Part shown: piece by piece, positions 40,788 through 49,624 of the stretch | Position numbering within the stretch: the first letter of the stretch is position 1 | Layout: every line of letters starts with the position of its first letter | DNA from: an uncultured Halocynthiibacter sp. | GTDB lineage: Bacteria > Pseudomonadota > Alphaproteobacteria > Rhodobacterales > Rhodobacteraceae | Direction: 5' to 3' | Assembly: GCA_947503035.1 (NCBI GenBank) | Contig: CANNCD010000001.1 | Coordinates: 496,001 to 560,000 of the forward strand | Length of the DNA: 64,000 bases | Notes under the pieces: generated by a model | Told to the model about the DNA's origin: nothing | The model's input: only the letters and a program-made list of their open reading frames with translations | Database searches by the model: none | Position numbers and translations under genes: made by a program

Positions 40788-40820
40788 GATCAAAGGCCAT
40801 AGGGTCTGTGGCCTTTGATC
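40788..40820 (-). terminator. intrinsic terminator of ssb
   Basis: Perfect 12-bp inverted repeat GATCAAAGGCCA (40788-40799) and TGGCCTTTGATC (40809-40820) with a nine-base loop. On the minus strand, downstream of ssb (stop at 40844), the stem is followed by an A/T-rich tract (AAATTATTTATTT). Confidence 0.82.
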
Positions 40821-40843
40821 TTGTATTGAATTGATTTGAAACC

Positions 40844-41404
40844 CTAGAACGGGATTTCGTCGTCTAGGCCACCGGCAGGGGAACCACCACCGGAACCGCC
40901 GCCAAAGCCGCCGCCTTTGCTGCCACCGCCCTGACCGCCACCAAAGCCGCCACCGTCACGACCGCTATCGTAACCGCCGCCGCCACCTTGGCCGCCGCCG
41001 TAACCGCCTTGGTCACCACCGCCATAGCCGCCACCGCCGCCGGCATTGTCGCCGCGACCACCAAGCATAGTGAGCGTGCCGTTAAAGCCTTGGATCACGA
41101 TTTCGGTTGAATAGCGGTCTTGGCCGTTTTGGTCCTGCCATTTGCGGGTCTGCAATTGGCCTTCTACGTATACGGTGGAACCCTTGCGCAGATATTGTTC
41201 TGCCACGCGGATGATACCCTCCGAGAAAATCGCAACGCTGTGCCATTCTGTTTTCTCGCGGCGTTCACCGGTGTTTTTGTCTTTCCAGTTTTCGGATGTC
41301 GCGATGCGAAGGTTACACACCTTGCCGCCATTGTTAAACTGGCGCACCTCTGGGTCGCGGCCTAGATTGCCGACGATGATGACTTTGTTCACTGATCCGG
41401 CCAT
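40844..41404 (-). CDS. ssb: single-stranded DNA-binding protein
   Basis: A 186-residue SSB. The N-terminal OB fold (residues 1-110) has [21 protein letters not shown] and WHSVAIF, the linker is an extreme Gly-rich tract from about 115 to 178 (repeats of GGGYGGG type), and the acidic protein-interaction tip is DDEIPF. It binds single-stranded DNA and recruits repair and replication proteins including RecG. The Gly tract is encoded by GC-rich repetitive DNA (40880-41060). No LexA-type box is seen upstream. It has a strong terminator and diverges from a lytic transglycosylase gene. Confidence 0.98.
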   Translation of the reverse strand: MAGSVNKVIIVGNLGRDPEVRQFNNGGKVCNLRIATSENWKDKNTGERREKTEWHSVAIFSEGIIRVAEQYLRKGSTVYVEGQLQTRKWQDQNGQDRYSTEIVIQGFNGTLTMLGGRGDNAGGGGGYGGGDQGGYGGGQGGGGGYDSGRDGGGFGGGQGGGSKGGGFGGGSGGGSPAGGLDDEIPF

Positions 41405-41540
41405 GGAACGGCTCCTTGATTCTGACTGTTTCCCGAAACCCTACACGAGCAAGAATTCGCGCGCGACAGGCAATTACGCGGTGGGGGTGGTCGTGGCGAA
41501 AAAACTGCCTATATTTACCGAAACGAATTTGGGGGCTCTT

Positions 41541-42116
41541 ATGATCCGCACCATAGTGATGACGACCATATGTGGCATGGCGGCGACGGCTGCGATGGCC
41601 GAAGGCGTTGCCTCGTCCAAAAGCCGCGCGGCCTTGCTTGCGTCGCAATTGTCCGTTTTGGATGACCGCGCCGCGTCACAATATAGCAATTCTGTCCGCC
41701 TCGCGCCGAAAACCAGCTATGATGTGGTCGCGCGTTTTGACAGCCCCACCAATAGCCCCTATGTCGCCATCGCCCGCAACACAGCCCGCAAATACAACAT
41801 CCCCGAGGATCTGTTTTTGCGGCTGGTGCAACAGGAATCCGGCTGGAACCCGTCCATCCGATCCCACAAGGGCGCGATTGGTTTGGCCCAGTTGATGCCC
41901 GCCACGGCCCGTGGTTTGGGTGTAAACCCTAATGATCCGGTGCAAAATCTGGAAGGCGGGGCGCGGTATTTGCGGGAACAATATAATACGTTTCGTCGTT
42001 GGGATTTGGCGCTTGCGGCCTATAACGCGGGGCCGGGGGCGGTTGAGAAATACAACGGCATTCCGCCCTATAAGGAAACGCAGAATTACGTGAAGGTCAT
42101 TTTGGGACGGGGCTAG
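41541..42116 (+). CDS. lytic transglycosylase (SLT domain)
   Basis: A 191-residue exported muramidase-like enzyme that cleaves peptidoglycan. Signal peptide [20 protein letters not shown], a short spacer, then the SLT fold: [21 protein letters not shown] with catalytic Glu in [38 protein letters not shown] and [23 protein letters not shown] 41541 is selected because a signal peptide begins here and GGGGG lies upstream; a longer frame runs back across the ssb promoter. It converges with the AraC-type regulator, with a six-base gap. Confidence 0.94.
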   Translation: MIRTIVMTTICGMAATAAMAEGVASSKSRAALLASQLSVLDDRAASQYSNSVRLAPKTSYDVVARFDSPTNSPYVAIARNTARKYNIPEDLFLRLVQQESGWNPSIRSHKGAIGLAQLMPATARGLGVNPNDPVQNLEGGARYLREQYNTFRRWDLALAAYNAGPGAVEKYNGIPPYKETQNYVKVILGRG

Positions 42117-42122
42117 GCTGTC

Positions 42123-42929
42123 TTATGCAGAGCGACGGAAATCCGTCGGTGTCGCGCCGGTGTGGTCATGAAACGCGCGGCTGAAATAGGCCGCTGATCG
42201 GTATCCAAGGTCCGAGGCGATGGCGTTTATCGGCTCTTTGGTTTCGGCCAAAAGACGACGTGCCTCAGAGATGCGGCGTTCATTGAGCAACGTCGAAGCG
42301 TTGCGCCCACAGGTGGATTTGCAGACCCGCGACAGATGCGTCGCCGTCACACCCAGCTGTTTGGCATAGTTCCCCGCAGAGAGACCCGCGCCAAGGCTAT
42401 GTTCAATCAAATTGGTATACTGCGCCACCAATCGGGTCGCCGCCGTTTGTTTCGGCGCATCCGCGTCGCCGGTTTCTATTTGGCGCGCGATCCACACGGA
42501 CAAGAGGCCCGCGTACATCGATGCGGCCTGCATCGCGGCAGGGCGGTCGGATTCAAGTTCCCGTTGAAGCGTATCCAACAGGCCGGTCAGTTCCGATTGG
42601 GATTGTGCATCGCGGATACGCAAATGGGTGTGGGATGTGGGCATGGTCACGTGGCTGATCTTTGGCAGATAGGCCACGACGCCCGACACGGCCGCGGTCA
42701 CATCATAACAATGCATGACACCCGCCGGAACAAATATCGCGTTATGCGGGCCAAAGCCACGGGTGACGCCGCCCACTGTAATCCGCCCCTGACCGCGCGT
42801 GAACCAGATCAGAACATCCCGTTGATGACTGCGCATGGTATCAAGCCGCCACGTGCCCTTTTGCGCCAGACGTTGGATCTGGGCAATGCGGATGGTTTGG
42901 TCGGCGGGATCGGATGCAATTGGGCTCAT
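42123..42929 (-). CDS. AraC-family transcriptional regulator
   Basis: A 268-residue regulator. N-terminal cupin-type sensing domain (about 15-110; FGPHNAIFVPAGVMHCYDV) and C-terminal double helix-turn-helix (170-265; YAKQLGVTATHLSRVCKSTCGRNASTLLNERRISEARRLLAETKEPINAIASDLGYRSAAYFSRAFHDHTGATPTDFR). ATG 42929 fits family N-termini; an upstream in-frame extension of 66 residues runs toward miaA and lacks a ribosome-binding site. The ligand is unknown; neighbours do not reveal a target operon. Located 100 bp after miaA on the same strand. Confidence 0.92.
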   Translation of the reverse strand: MSPIASDPADQTIRIAQIQRLAQKGTWRLDTMRSHQRDVLIWFTRGQGRITVGGVTRGFGPHNAIFVPAGVMHCYDVTAAVSGVVAYLPKISHVTMPTSHTHLRIRDAQSQSELTGLLDTLQRELESDRPAAMQAASMYAGLLSVWIARQIETGDADAPKQTAATRLVAQYTNLIEHSLGAGLSAGNYAKQLGVTATHLSRVCKSTCGRNASTLLNERRISEARRLLAETKEPINAIASDLGYRSAAYFSRAFHDHTGATPTDFRRSA

Positions 42930-43029
42930 GGGACTTGATCTTATGTCCGCTCCTTTGGTTTTCAACGGTTTATTAACCAAATTCCGAAGAGATTTCGCAG
43001 TTTTCAACCAGTGGTAGTTTGTGGCGACC

Positions 43030-43902
43030 CTAGGGCAATATATGGGGCGTCCACTGCGACATTTTTGATCGAAACCATGTGCGTTGCCGTTTCGCGTACT
43101 GGCGCGAGGCGATGATCGCAGAATCAATCGCGGCGTCGCGGTCCATTTCGCCGCGCAGATGGGCGATCATTTCGGGGGCGCCGATGGCGCGGGACGATTG
43201 GCGCGCGGGGTCCCAATCGGGCAACATGGCGCGGGCCTCGTCCAGTGCACCGGCGTCCAACATCATATGAAACCGGCGTTCAATCCGATCGTTCAACCAA
43301 TCACGATCCGCATCCATGACGATGGGAAAACAGCCGTCCAAGGGCAGGATCGGGGCAGGGGTCGCGTCCTGCCATGCGGCCAAACCACGGCCCGTGGTTT
43401 TCAACACCTCATAGGCGCGCTGAACCCGCATGGGGTTCAGATGATCAATCCGCGACTGGGTGACTGGGTCAAGTTCGGCGAACATCGCATCGGTTTCGCC
43501 GTTCAACCGACGTGCGTCGGCATCGGCGCGCACATCATCGGGGGTGGTGGGGATTTCGGCCAAACCTTGGGTCAGGGCCTGAAAATACAATCCGGTGCCG
43601 CCGACAATAATCGGACGTTCCCCCGTCAACATCGGCGCAATATCGCGCAGCCAATGGCCGACGGAATAGGCGTCCTTATAATCCACATGCCCATACATAC
43701 GGTGCGGTGCGCGGGCCAGTTCGTCGTCGCTGGGCCGTGCCGTCAGAATGCGCCAACCGGAATAGACCTGAAGTGCATCTGCGTTGATGATCACACCGCC
43801 CTGTGCCTCGGCGATCTCAATCGCAAGCGATGTTTTGCCGGATGCCGTCGGCCCCGCGATTAAAACGGGCTGATCGGCGGATATGTCTTGAATATTGATC
43901 AT
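43030..43902 (-). CDS. miaA: tRNA dimethylallyltransferase
   Basis: A 290-residue enzyme that prenylates A37 of tRNAs reading UNN codons. P-loop [18 protein letters not shown] near residue 13, the DALQVYSG substrate segment near 40, and [20 protein letters not shown] near 95 are diagnostic; the C-terminal [14 protein letters not shown] motif is intact. Slightly shorter than E. coli MiaA, normal for this group. Divergent from pyrH across a 122-bp region. Confidence 0.96.
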   Translation of the reverse strand: MINIQDISADQPVLIAGPTASGKTSLAIEIAEAQGGVIINADALQVYSGWRILTARPSDDELARAPHRMYGHVDYKDAYSVGHWLRDIAPMLTGERPIIVGGTGLYFQALTQGLAEIPTTPDDVRADADARRLNGETDAMFAELDPVTQSRIDHLNPMRVQRAYEVLKTTGRGLAAWQDATPAPILPLDGCFPIVMDADRDWLNDRIERRFHMMLDAGALDEARAMLPDWDPARQSSRAIGAPEMIAHLRGEMDRDAAIDSAIIASRQYAKRQRTWFRSKMSQWTPHILP

Positions 43903-43953
43903 TCATTTCTGGTCGCGCGAAAAACCTGTGCCGTCAAGGGGGGGGACCCGTAA

Positions 43954-43981
43954 TTTCACGTTGATAAATTCCGTGATATGC
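43954..43981 (+). promoter_or_regulatory. putative pyrH promoter with TCACG/CGTGA dyad
   Basis: TTCACG (43954-43959) and TATGCT (43976-43981) with a 16-bp spacer precede pyrH by 43 bp. The spacer region contains a dyad TCACG (43955-43959) and CGTGA (43971-43975). Weak to moderate promoter match; the dyad may be an operator or coincidence. Confidence 0.4.
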
Positions 43982-44024
43982 TACATCTAGTTCCGAACAG
44001 CGGCTATCTATTGGGGATGTAATC

Positions 44025-44759
44025 ATGAGCGACCAAGCAACAGAAACGGCGCCAGCCTTTAAACGCGTCTTGTTGAAAATTTCTGGTGAGGCCCTGATGG
44101 GCGACCAAGGTTTTGGACTTCATCCACCCACTGTTGAACGGATCGCCCGCGAAGTGAAGGCCTGTCACGAACTTGGCGTTGAAATCGCCATGGTCATCGG
44201 TGGCGGCAATATCTTCCGCGGCCTTCAGGGGTCTGCCCAAGGTATGGAACGCACCACCGCCGACTATATGGGGATGCTTGCGACCGTGATGAACGCGCTT
44301 GCCATGCAGGGCGCCCTCGAGGGTCTGGGCATCCACACCCGCGTGATTTCCGCGATCCCAATGGATCAGGTTTGCGAACCCTACATCCGCCGTCGCGCCG
44401 TGCGTCACCTTGAAAAGAAACGCGTTTGTATCTTTGCCGCCGGCACCGGTAACCCCTATTTCACCACCGACACCGCCGCGACCCTGCGCGCCAGCGAAAT
44501 GTCCTGTGAGGCGATCTTTAAGGGCACCAAAGTTGACGGTGTGTACGACAAAGACCCAGCGAAACATGATGACGCCGTCCGTTATGACCGCGTGAGCTAT
44601 GACGAAGTGCTTCAGAAACGCCTTGGCGTGATGGATGCCTCGGCGATTGCGCTGGCCCGTGACAACAATTTGCCGCTTGTGATCTTCTCTTTGGATGAAC
44701 CAAACGGCATCGAAGGTATCCTTGCGGGCAATGGTACCTATACAACCGTTCACGGATAG
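44025..44759 (+). CDS. pyrH: UMP kinase
   Basis: A 244-residue hexameric kinase turning UMP into UDP, feeding RNA and UDP-sugar pools including the UDP-GlcNAc used for lipid A. Motifs: [20 protein letters not shown] near residue 15, [10 protein letters not shown] near 61, [13 protein letters not shown] near 146, and [10 protein letters not shown] near 168. The product is the first gene of the long rightward run pyrH-frr-uppS-cdsA-dxr-rseP, a conserved bacterial order. A 54-bp gap precedes frr. Confidence 0.98.
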   Translation: MSDQATETAPAFKRVLLKISGEALMGDQGFGLHPPTVERIAREVKACHELGVEIAMVIGGGNIFRGLQGSAQGMERTTADYMGMLATVMNALAMQGALEGLGIHTRVISAIPMDQVCEPYIRRRAVRHLEKKRVCIFAAGTGNPYFTTDTAATLRASEMSCEAIFKGTKVDGVYDKDPAKHDDAVRYDRVSYDEVLQKRLGVMDASAIALARDNNLPLVIFSLDEPNGIEGILAGNGTYTTVHG

Positions 44760-44813
44760 ACCATAATTTAGGCAAAGCAACGCGTTACGCGCCAAGACGA
44801 AAAGAGAATACAC

Positions 44814-45377
44814 ATGTCTGATGATTTTGAACTCGATACCGATGCCCTTGAACGCCGCATGGATGGCGCGATTTCTTCTTTGAAAACCGAATTCGCGTCT
44901 CTGCGCACGGGCCGCGGCTCTGCCTCTATGCTTGAACCTGTGATGGTCGAAGCCTACGGCCAGCGCACCCCAATCAACCAAGTCGGCACCGTCAACGTTC
45001 CAGAACCCCGCATGGTGACCGTGAACGTTTGGGACAAATCCATGGTGGGCGCCGTTGAAAAAGCGATCCGCGAAAGCGGGCTTGGCATCAATCCACAGCT
45101 CAACGGCACCATCATCATGTTGCCAATCCCCGAGCTGAACGAAGAACGTCGTCGTGAATTGACCAAGGTTGCGTCGCAATACGCCGAAAGCGCCAAGGTT
45201 TCCATGCGCAACGTCCGTCGCGACGGCATGGACCAGATCAAAAAGGGCAAGGCCGATGGCCTGTCCGAAGATGATGTTAAGGTTTGGAGCGACGAAGTTC
45301 AGTCGATTACGGATAAATTCATTGCATTGGTTGATGAACATCTTGCCACGAAACAAGAAGAGATCATGCAGGTTTAA
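44814..45377 (+). CDS. frr: ribosome recycling factor
   Basis: A 187-residue factor that, with EF-G, splits the post-termination ribosome. Signature [25 protein letters not shown] near residue 16, the [25 protein letters not shown] strand-helix and [31 protein letters not shown] near 110 to 140. Full length. Located between pyrH and uppS in the same run; eight bases separate it from uppS. Confidence 0.98.
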   Translation: MSDDFELDTDALERRMDGAISSLKTEFASLRTGRGSASMLEPVMVEAYGQRTPINQVGTVNVPEPRMVTVNVWDKSMVGAVEKAIRESGLGINPQLNGTIIMLPIPELNEERRRELTKVASQYAESAKVSMRNVRRDGMDQIKKGKADGLSEDDVKVWSDEVQSITDKFIALVDEHLATKQEEIMQV

Positions 45378-45385
45378 GACCCAGC

Positions 45386-46141
45386 ATGTTCAGTTCAAAG
45401 GATAAGCCATTGGCGTCTGAAGAAACCCCAAAGGCTGGCCCAAGCCACGTTGCCATCATCATGGATGGCAACGGTCGTTGGGCAACGTCGCGTGGTAAAC
45501 CACGTTTGTTCGGCCACCATGCCGGTGCAAAACGGGTGCGCGAAATCGTTGAGGCTTGTCCTGAAGTCGGTGTTAAGTATCTGACAATCTTTGCATTTTC
45601 GACCGAGAATTGGAAACGGACCCAGTCCGAGGTTGCCGGTTTAATGTCGCTGTTTCGCCGTTACATCACCGCTGAGGCCAAGGCCCTGAACAAAAAGGGC
45701 GTCTGTGTACGCTTCATCGGGGATCGCGTTCGGCTTGATCCGAAATTGGTCAAACTGATGGATGACCTCGAGGAACTGACCGCCGACAACACCAGCGTCA
45801 ATTTGACCATCGCCCTCAACTATGGTGGGCGGGACGAAGTGGCGCGCGCCATCAAACGGGTGGCCCAAGACGCGGCATCCGGTGTGATTGATGCGGATAG
45901 CGTGGATGAATCCACTCTCACGCGGTATCTTGATACCCGCGTTCTGCCGGACCCCGATCTGGTGATCCGCACCTCGGGCGAGGCGCGGATTTCCAACTTT
46001 TTGCTCTGGCAATCGGCCTATTCCGAATATGAATTTATCGACACGCTCTGGCCGGATTTCACCGCCGAGATCTTTGCCGATATCATCGAAAACTATGGGG
46101 GACGCGAACGCCGCTTTGGCGCCGTCCTAAGTGAGACATGA
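45386..46141 (+). CDS. uppS: isoprenyl transferase (undecaprenyl pyrophosphate synthase)
   Basis: A 251-residue cis-prenyltransferase making the C55 lipid carrier for peptidoglycan and O-antigen. Catalytic IMDGNGRWATSRG near residue 25 with Asp27-type metal binding, GHHAGAKRVREIVE, LTIFAFSTENWKR and the C-terminal RTSGEARISNFLLWQSAYSEYEFIDTLWPDF. The end overlaps cdsA by four bases (ATGA). It is central to the envelope-lipid theme of this run. Confidence 0.97.
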   Translation: MFSSKDKPLASEETPKAGPSHVAIIMDGNGRWATSRGKPRLFGHHAGAKRVREIVEACPEVGVKYLTIFAFSTENWKRTQSEVAGLMSLFRRYITAEAKALNKKGVCVRFIGDRVRLDPKLVKLMDDLEELTADNTSVNLTIALNYGGRDEVARAIKRVAQDAASGVIDADSVDESTLTRYLDTRVLPDPDLVIRTSGEARISNFLLWQSAYSEYEFIDTLWPDFTAEIFADIIENYGGRERRFGAVLSET

Positions 46142-46935
46142 CCAAATCAAGCCAATGGGATGATCTTCGTCCACGGGTTCTTTCGGGGGTTGCGATGCTG
46201 GCCGTCGGGATCCTTGCGGTTCTTTTGGGTGGGCCGGTGTTTACCGTTTTGACGGCTGTTGTTTGTGGCATTGGCGTTTGGGAAATCGCCCGCATGATCC
46301 GTTCTGATCTGACCATGGATTGTCTGATCCTTGGTGGTCTTGGGGCCGGTATGGTGTTGATGGCCCCGATGATTCCTGCGCTCGTTGCGCTGGCTGGTTT
46401 TGCCATTACGGCGGGGTTTGGTGCGCTGCGTTTGAAAATGCATGCGGCGCGGTTCGTTCTCTATACAATGTGGATTTTGTGCGCGGGCTACGGCTTCTTG
46501 TTGCTGCGTCTTGGGCAAGACGTCACTTGGATCCTATGGCTGGTCGGTATTGTCGTTGTGACTGATATTGCTGGGTATTTCGCCGGTCGTATGATTGGCG
46601 GCCCGAAATTTTGGCCCGCCATCAGCCCCAAGAAAACTTGGTCCGGTACCATCGCGGGTTGGTTCGGCGCGGTCATTATCGCGGCAATCACCATCGCGAA
46701 CACCGACGCCGGTGCGGGTCTGATCGTGATCAGCGTCATCATCAGTTTCGCGTCGCAGATGGGTGATATCGCCCAAAGTGCCCTGAAACGGTTCGTCGGT
46801 ATCAAAGATAGCTCGAACCTGATCCCCGGTCATGGCGGCGTGTTCGATCGGTTTGACGGTATGTTCGGCGCGGCGTTTTTCGTGATGATCCTGCACTATG
46901 GCCTCGGGCTTTTGCCATGGCTGGGCGGTGCATAA
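46138..46935 (+). CDS. cdsA: phosphatidate cytidylyltransferase
   Basis: A 265-residue inner-membrane enzyme forming CDP-diacylglycerol from phosphatidate and CTP. About seven hydrophobic segments; the family signature SQMGDIAQSALKRFVGIKDSSNLIPGHGGVFDRFDGM lies near residues 203-240 with the acidic metal-binding residues. Translationally coupled to uppS and followed three bases later by dxr. Shorter N-terminus than E. coli CdsA, normal here. Confidence 0.96.
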   Translation: MTKSSQWDDLRPRVLSGVAMLAVGILAVLLGGPVFTVLTAVVCGIGVWEIARMIRSDLTMDCLILGGLGAGMVLMAPMIPALVALAGFAITAGFGALRLKMHAARFVLYTMWILCAGYGFLLLRLGQDVTWILWLVGIVVVTDIAGYFAGRMIGGPKFWPAISPKKTWSGTIAGWFGAVIIAAITIANTDAGAGLIVISVIISFASQMGDIAQSALKRFVGIKDSSNLIPGHGGVFDRFDGMFGAAFFVMILHYGLGLLPWLGGA

Positions 46936-46938
46936 ATC

Positions 46939-48105
46939 ATGACCCGTCGTGTTTCGATTTTTGGCGCAACCGGTTCCATCGGTCAGTCGACGCTTGATCT
47001 GATCAAACGTGCGCCGGATGATTATGACGTGGTTGCCCTGACGGGCCATAGCAACATCGACGCCCTTGCGCGCGACGCCATTGCGGTGGGGGCCGATATC
47101 GCGGTGACCGCAGATGAAACCCGCCTGACCGATCTGCGTGCTGCGCTTGCCGGAACAGGGATTGAGTCCGCCGCCGGTCACGCCGCCATTCTCGAGGCCG
47201 CCGACCGCCCAACCGACTGGGCCATGAGCGCGATCATCGGCGTCGCGGGGTTTGAACCGGGGCTTCGGATTTTGCGCCACGGCGGCACGCTTGCCCTTGC
47301 CAACAAAGAGAGTCTCGTCGCCGGTGGGCCGTTGCTCATGCGTACGGCACGCGAATATGGCGCGACGATCCTTCCGGTTGATAGCGAGCACAGCGCGATT
47401 TTTCAGTCCCTTGTTGGCGAAGATATGAACGCCGTCGAACGTGTCATCATCACCGCATCCGGCGGCGCCTTCCGTGATCGCCCCGTCGCCGACCTGGCGC
47501 ATGTATCCGTCGCCGAGGCGTCGAAGCACCCAAATTGGGACATGGGTCAACGCATCACCATCGATAGCGCCTCTATGTTTAATAAGGCGATGGAAGTCAT
47601 AGAAACCAAAGAGTTTTTCGGTTTTACTCCCGATGAAATCGAAGTGATCGTGCATCCGCAATCCCTGATCCATGCCATGATCGGTTTCGTTGACGGTGGC
47701 ATCATGGCCCATGTGGGGCCCGCCGATATGCGTCACGCGATTGGCTATGCGTTGTTCTGGCCCGACCGTGGACATGTTCCGGTGGAACGTCTGGATTTTG
47801 CGAAAATCGCCACGCTTGATTTCCGCGCGCCGTGCCATGATCGGTATCCCGCGCTGCGCATCGCGCAATCCGTGATGGAGACCGGCGGCCATGCGGGCGC
47901 GGCCTTTAATGCGGCCAAAGAACGCGCATTGGACCGGTTTATCGCGGGCGATATTGGCTTTATGCAGATGGGCGATATTGTTGATGGGGTTGTCGAACGA
48001 CTTTCGTCATCGAACAGCCTTAATATTGCCGAAATGACCCTTGATACGATCAAGGACATCGACACACGTGCCCGACGCATCGCAGATGAAATCGTCGACA
48101 CCTAA
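46939..48105 (+). CDS. dxr: 1-deoxy-D-xylulose 5-phosphate reductoisomerase
   Basis: A 388-residue NADPH-dependent enzyme producing 2-C-methyl-D-erythritol 4-phosphate in the MEP isoprenoid pathway, the source of UppS substrate. NADPH motif IFGATGSIGQSTLDLI near residue 7, LALANKESLVAGG near 119, PVDSEHSAIFQ near 147 (metal and substrate), and HPNWDMGQRITIDSASMFNKAMEVIE near 195. Three bases separate it from cdsA and 16 from rseP. Confidence 0.98.
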   Translation: MTRRVSIFGATGSIGQSTLDLIKRAPDDYDVVALTGHSNIDALARDAIAVGADIAVTADETRLTDLRAALAGTGIESAAGHAAILEAADRPTDWAMSAIIGVAGFEPGLRILRHGGTLALANKESLVAGGPLLMRTAREYGATILPVDSEHSAIFQSLVGEDMNAVERVIITASGGAFRDRPVADLAHVSVAEASKHPNWDMGQRITIDSASMFNKAMEVIETKEFFGFTPDEIEVIVHPQSLIHAMIGFVDGGIMAHVGPADMRHAIGYALFWPDRGHVPVERLDFAKIATLDFRAPCHDRYPALRIAQSVMETGGHAGAAFNAAKERALDRFIAGDIGFMQMGDIVDGVVERLSSSNSLNIAEMTLDTIKDIDTRARRIADEIVDT

Positions 48106-48121
48106 AGAATAGGACATCCCC

Positions 48122-49456
48122 GTGGATTCAATTTTACCAATGTTTGGAAACGGCATTTTCACGCTTGTGGCCTTTGTTGTGGCCCTTTCGGTGATCGTGG
48201 CGATTCATGAATACGGCCACTATATCATCGGGCGTCTGAGCGGCATTCACGCCGAGGTGTTTTCCATCGGTTTTGGGCGGGTGTTGATCCAGCGAACGGA
48301 CAAACACGGCACGGTTTGGCAAATCGCGGCGCTTCCGTTTGGGGGCTATGTGCGGTTTCTGGGTGATGCGAATGCGGCCAGCGCGGGCGCCGATGACGAA
48401 GTGATCGAAGCTCTTTCGCCCGAGGACCAGCGCCGTACCTTGAACGGCGCACCCTTGTGGGCGCGCACGGCGACCGTCGCGGCGGGTCCGATTTTTAACT
48501 TTATCCTGTCGTTTTTCATCTTTGCGGGTCTGTTCTATTGGTCGGGTAAACCGGCGGAACCTTTGGTGATCGAGGCCGTGAAACCGCTTCCGCCCGAGGT
48601 GAGCGGCCTTCAGGCTGTTGATCGTTTGATCGCCATCGGCGGCATCGAAACCCCAGATATGGCCGGTTACGGCGAGGCGGTTCGCAACGCGACCCGTTCG
48701 AGCGTGGTGAAATACACGGTGGAACGCGCGGGTGATGTGGTTGCCGTCGACGGGCCATATCCGTTCTTGCCCTATGTCGCGGGGTTCACCGACCCTTCGG
48801 CGGCTGAACAGGCTGGCGTGCAGGTTGGTGACATCGTGACGGCGGTGGATGACACCGAAATCGTGACCTTCCCTGATCTATTGGCCGCCGTTGCCGAGGC
48901 CCAGTCGACGCCCGTTGATGTGACCGTTTGGCGTGATGGTGCCTATCACACGATGGAAATGACCGCCCGCGAACAGGATGTTCCGCTTGCGAATGGGGAC
49001 TTTGAAAAACGCTATCTGATCGGTGTAACCGTCGGCGATTTCCTTACCCTTGAAACCAGCCGCCCCAGCATCCTTGAGGCCGCGGGCATCGGTATCGATC
49101 GCACCTATAGCGTGCTTCGGTCTTCGCTTAAGGGGGTTTATTTCATGATCACCGGCGCGATCAGCACCTGTAATATTTCCGGTCCGTTGGCCATTGCCGA
49201 GGTATCGGGCGAGGCGGCGCGCATGGGGCCAGAGTCGTTTATCTTTCTCATTGGGTTCCTGTCTGCGGCGGTTGGGTTGATGAACCTGTTTCCGATCCCC
49301 GTTTTGGACGGTGGGCATCTGGTGTTCTATGCGTTTGAGGCCGTTGTTGGCCGTCCACCAAAGCCAGGCGCGATGCGCATTTTGATGACGGTTGGATTGG
49401 TCATGGTGCTGACTTTGATGGTGTTTGGCCTCAGCAACGATTTGTTCTGCCCATAG
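48122..49456 (+). CDS. rseP: RIP metalloprotease RseP
   Basis: A 444-residue inner-membrane site-2 protease that cleaves anti-sigma factors and signal-peptide remnants. The zinc HExxH is VIVAIHEYGHYIIGR near residue 25; a PDZ domain spans about 205-290 (QAGVQVGDIVTAVDDTEI); the second catalytic motif is PIPVLDGGHLVFYAFE near 395. The GTG at 48122 begins the conserved MDSI segment; an internal ATG lies six codons later and is also possible. Upstream neighbour dxr and downstream bamA are the standard order. Confidence 0.97.
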   Translation: MDSILPMFGNGIFTLVAFVVALSVIVAIHEYGHYIIGRLSGIHAEVFSIGFGRVLIQRTDKHGTVWQIAALPFGGYVRFLGDANAASAGADDEVIEALSPEDQRRTLNGAPLWARTATVAAGPIFNFILSFFIFAGLFYWSGKPAEPLVIEAVKPLPPEVSGLQAVDRLIAIGGIETPDMAGYGEAVRNATRSSVVKYTVERAGDVVAVDGPYPFLPYVAGFTDPSAAEQAGVQVGDIVTAVDDTEIVTFPDLLAAVAEAQSTPVDVTVWRDGAYHTMEMTAREQDVPLANGDFEKRYLIGVTVGDFLTLETSRPSILEAAGIGIDRTYSVLRSSLKGVYFMITGAISTCNISGPLAIAEVSGEAARMGPESFIFLIGFLSAAVGLMNLFPIPVLDGGHLVFYAFEAVVGRPPKPGAMRILMTVGLVMVLTLMVFGLSNDLFCP

Positions 49457-49469
49457 GGGCAGGGCAGGC

Positions 49470-49535
49470 GTCGGGCGGCGATTGATCCGCCCGACCCACG
49501 CAATGGGCGCGAAATCCCGCGCATTTGCCCATTTT
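49470..49535 (+). terminator. tandem hairpins between rseP and bamA
   Basis: First hairpin: GTCGGGCGG (49470-49478) with CCGCCCGAC (49487-49495), perfect nine-bp stem. Second: AATGGGC (49502-49508) with GCCCATT (49527-49533) enclosing a shorter GCG/CGC stem, followed by TT and then a GTTTTTC run. Together they probably end the pyrH-rseP transcript or attenuate read-through to bamA. Confidence 0.6.
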
Positions 49536-49559
49536 CACGCGTTTTTCCCCCTTGGCGTT

Positions 49560-49588
49560 TTGACACGCTGGACGTTTGGGTCTACTCA
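49560..49588 (+). promoter_or_regulatory. putative bamA promoter
   Basis: TTGACA at 49560-49565 followed after 17 bp by TACTCA at 49583-49588, 37 bp before the bamA start codon. The -35 is consensus and the -10 poor. Its location immediately downstream of the two hairpins supports separate transcription of the bamA-lpxB run. Confidence 0.45.
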
Positions 49589-49624
49589 GTTAGCAACTTG
49601 ACGTATATTTTGGGATTGCGATCT

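Noticed and set aside
40880-41060. GC-rich repetitive DNA
   Set aside because: It encodes the Gly-rich linker of SSB; a coding low-complexity tract, not an independent repeat element.
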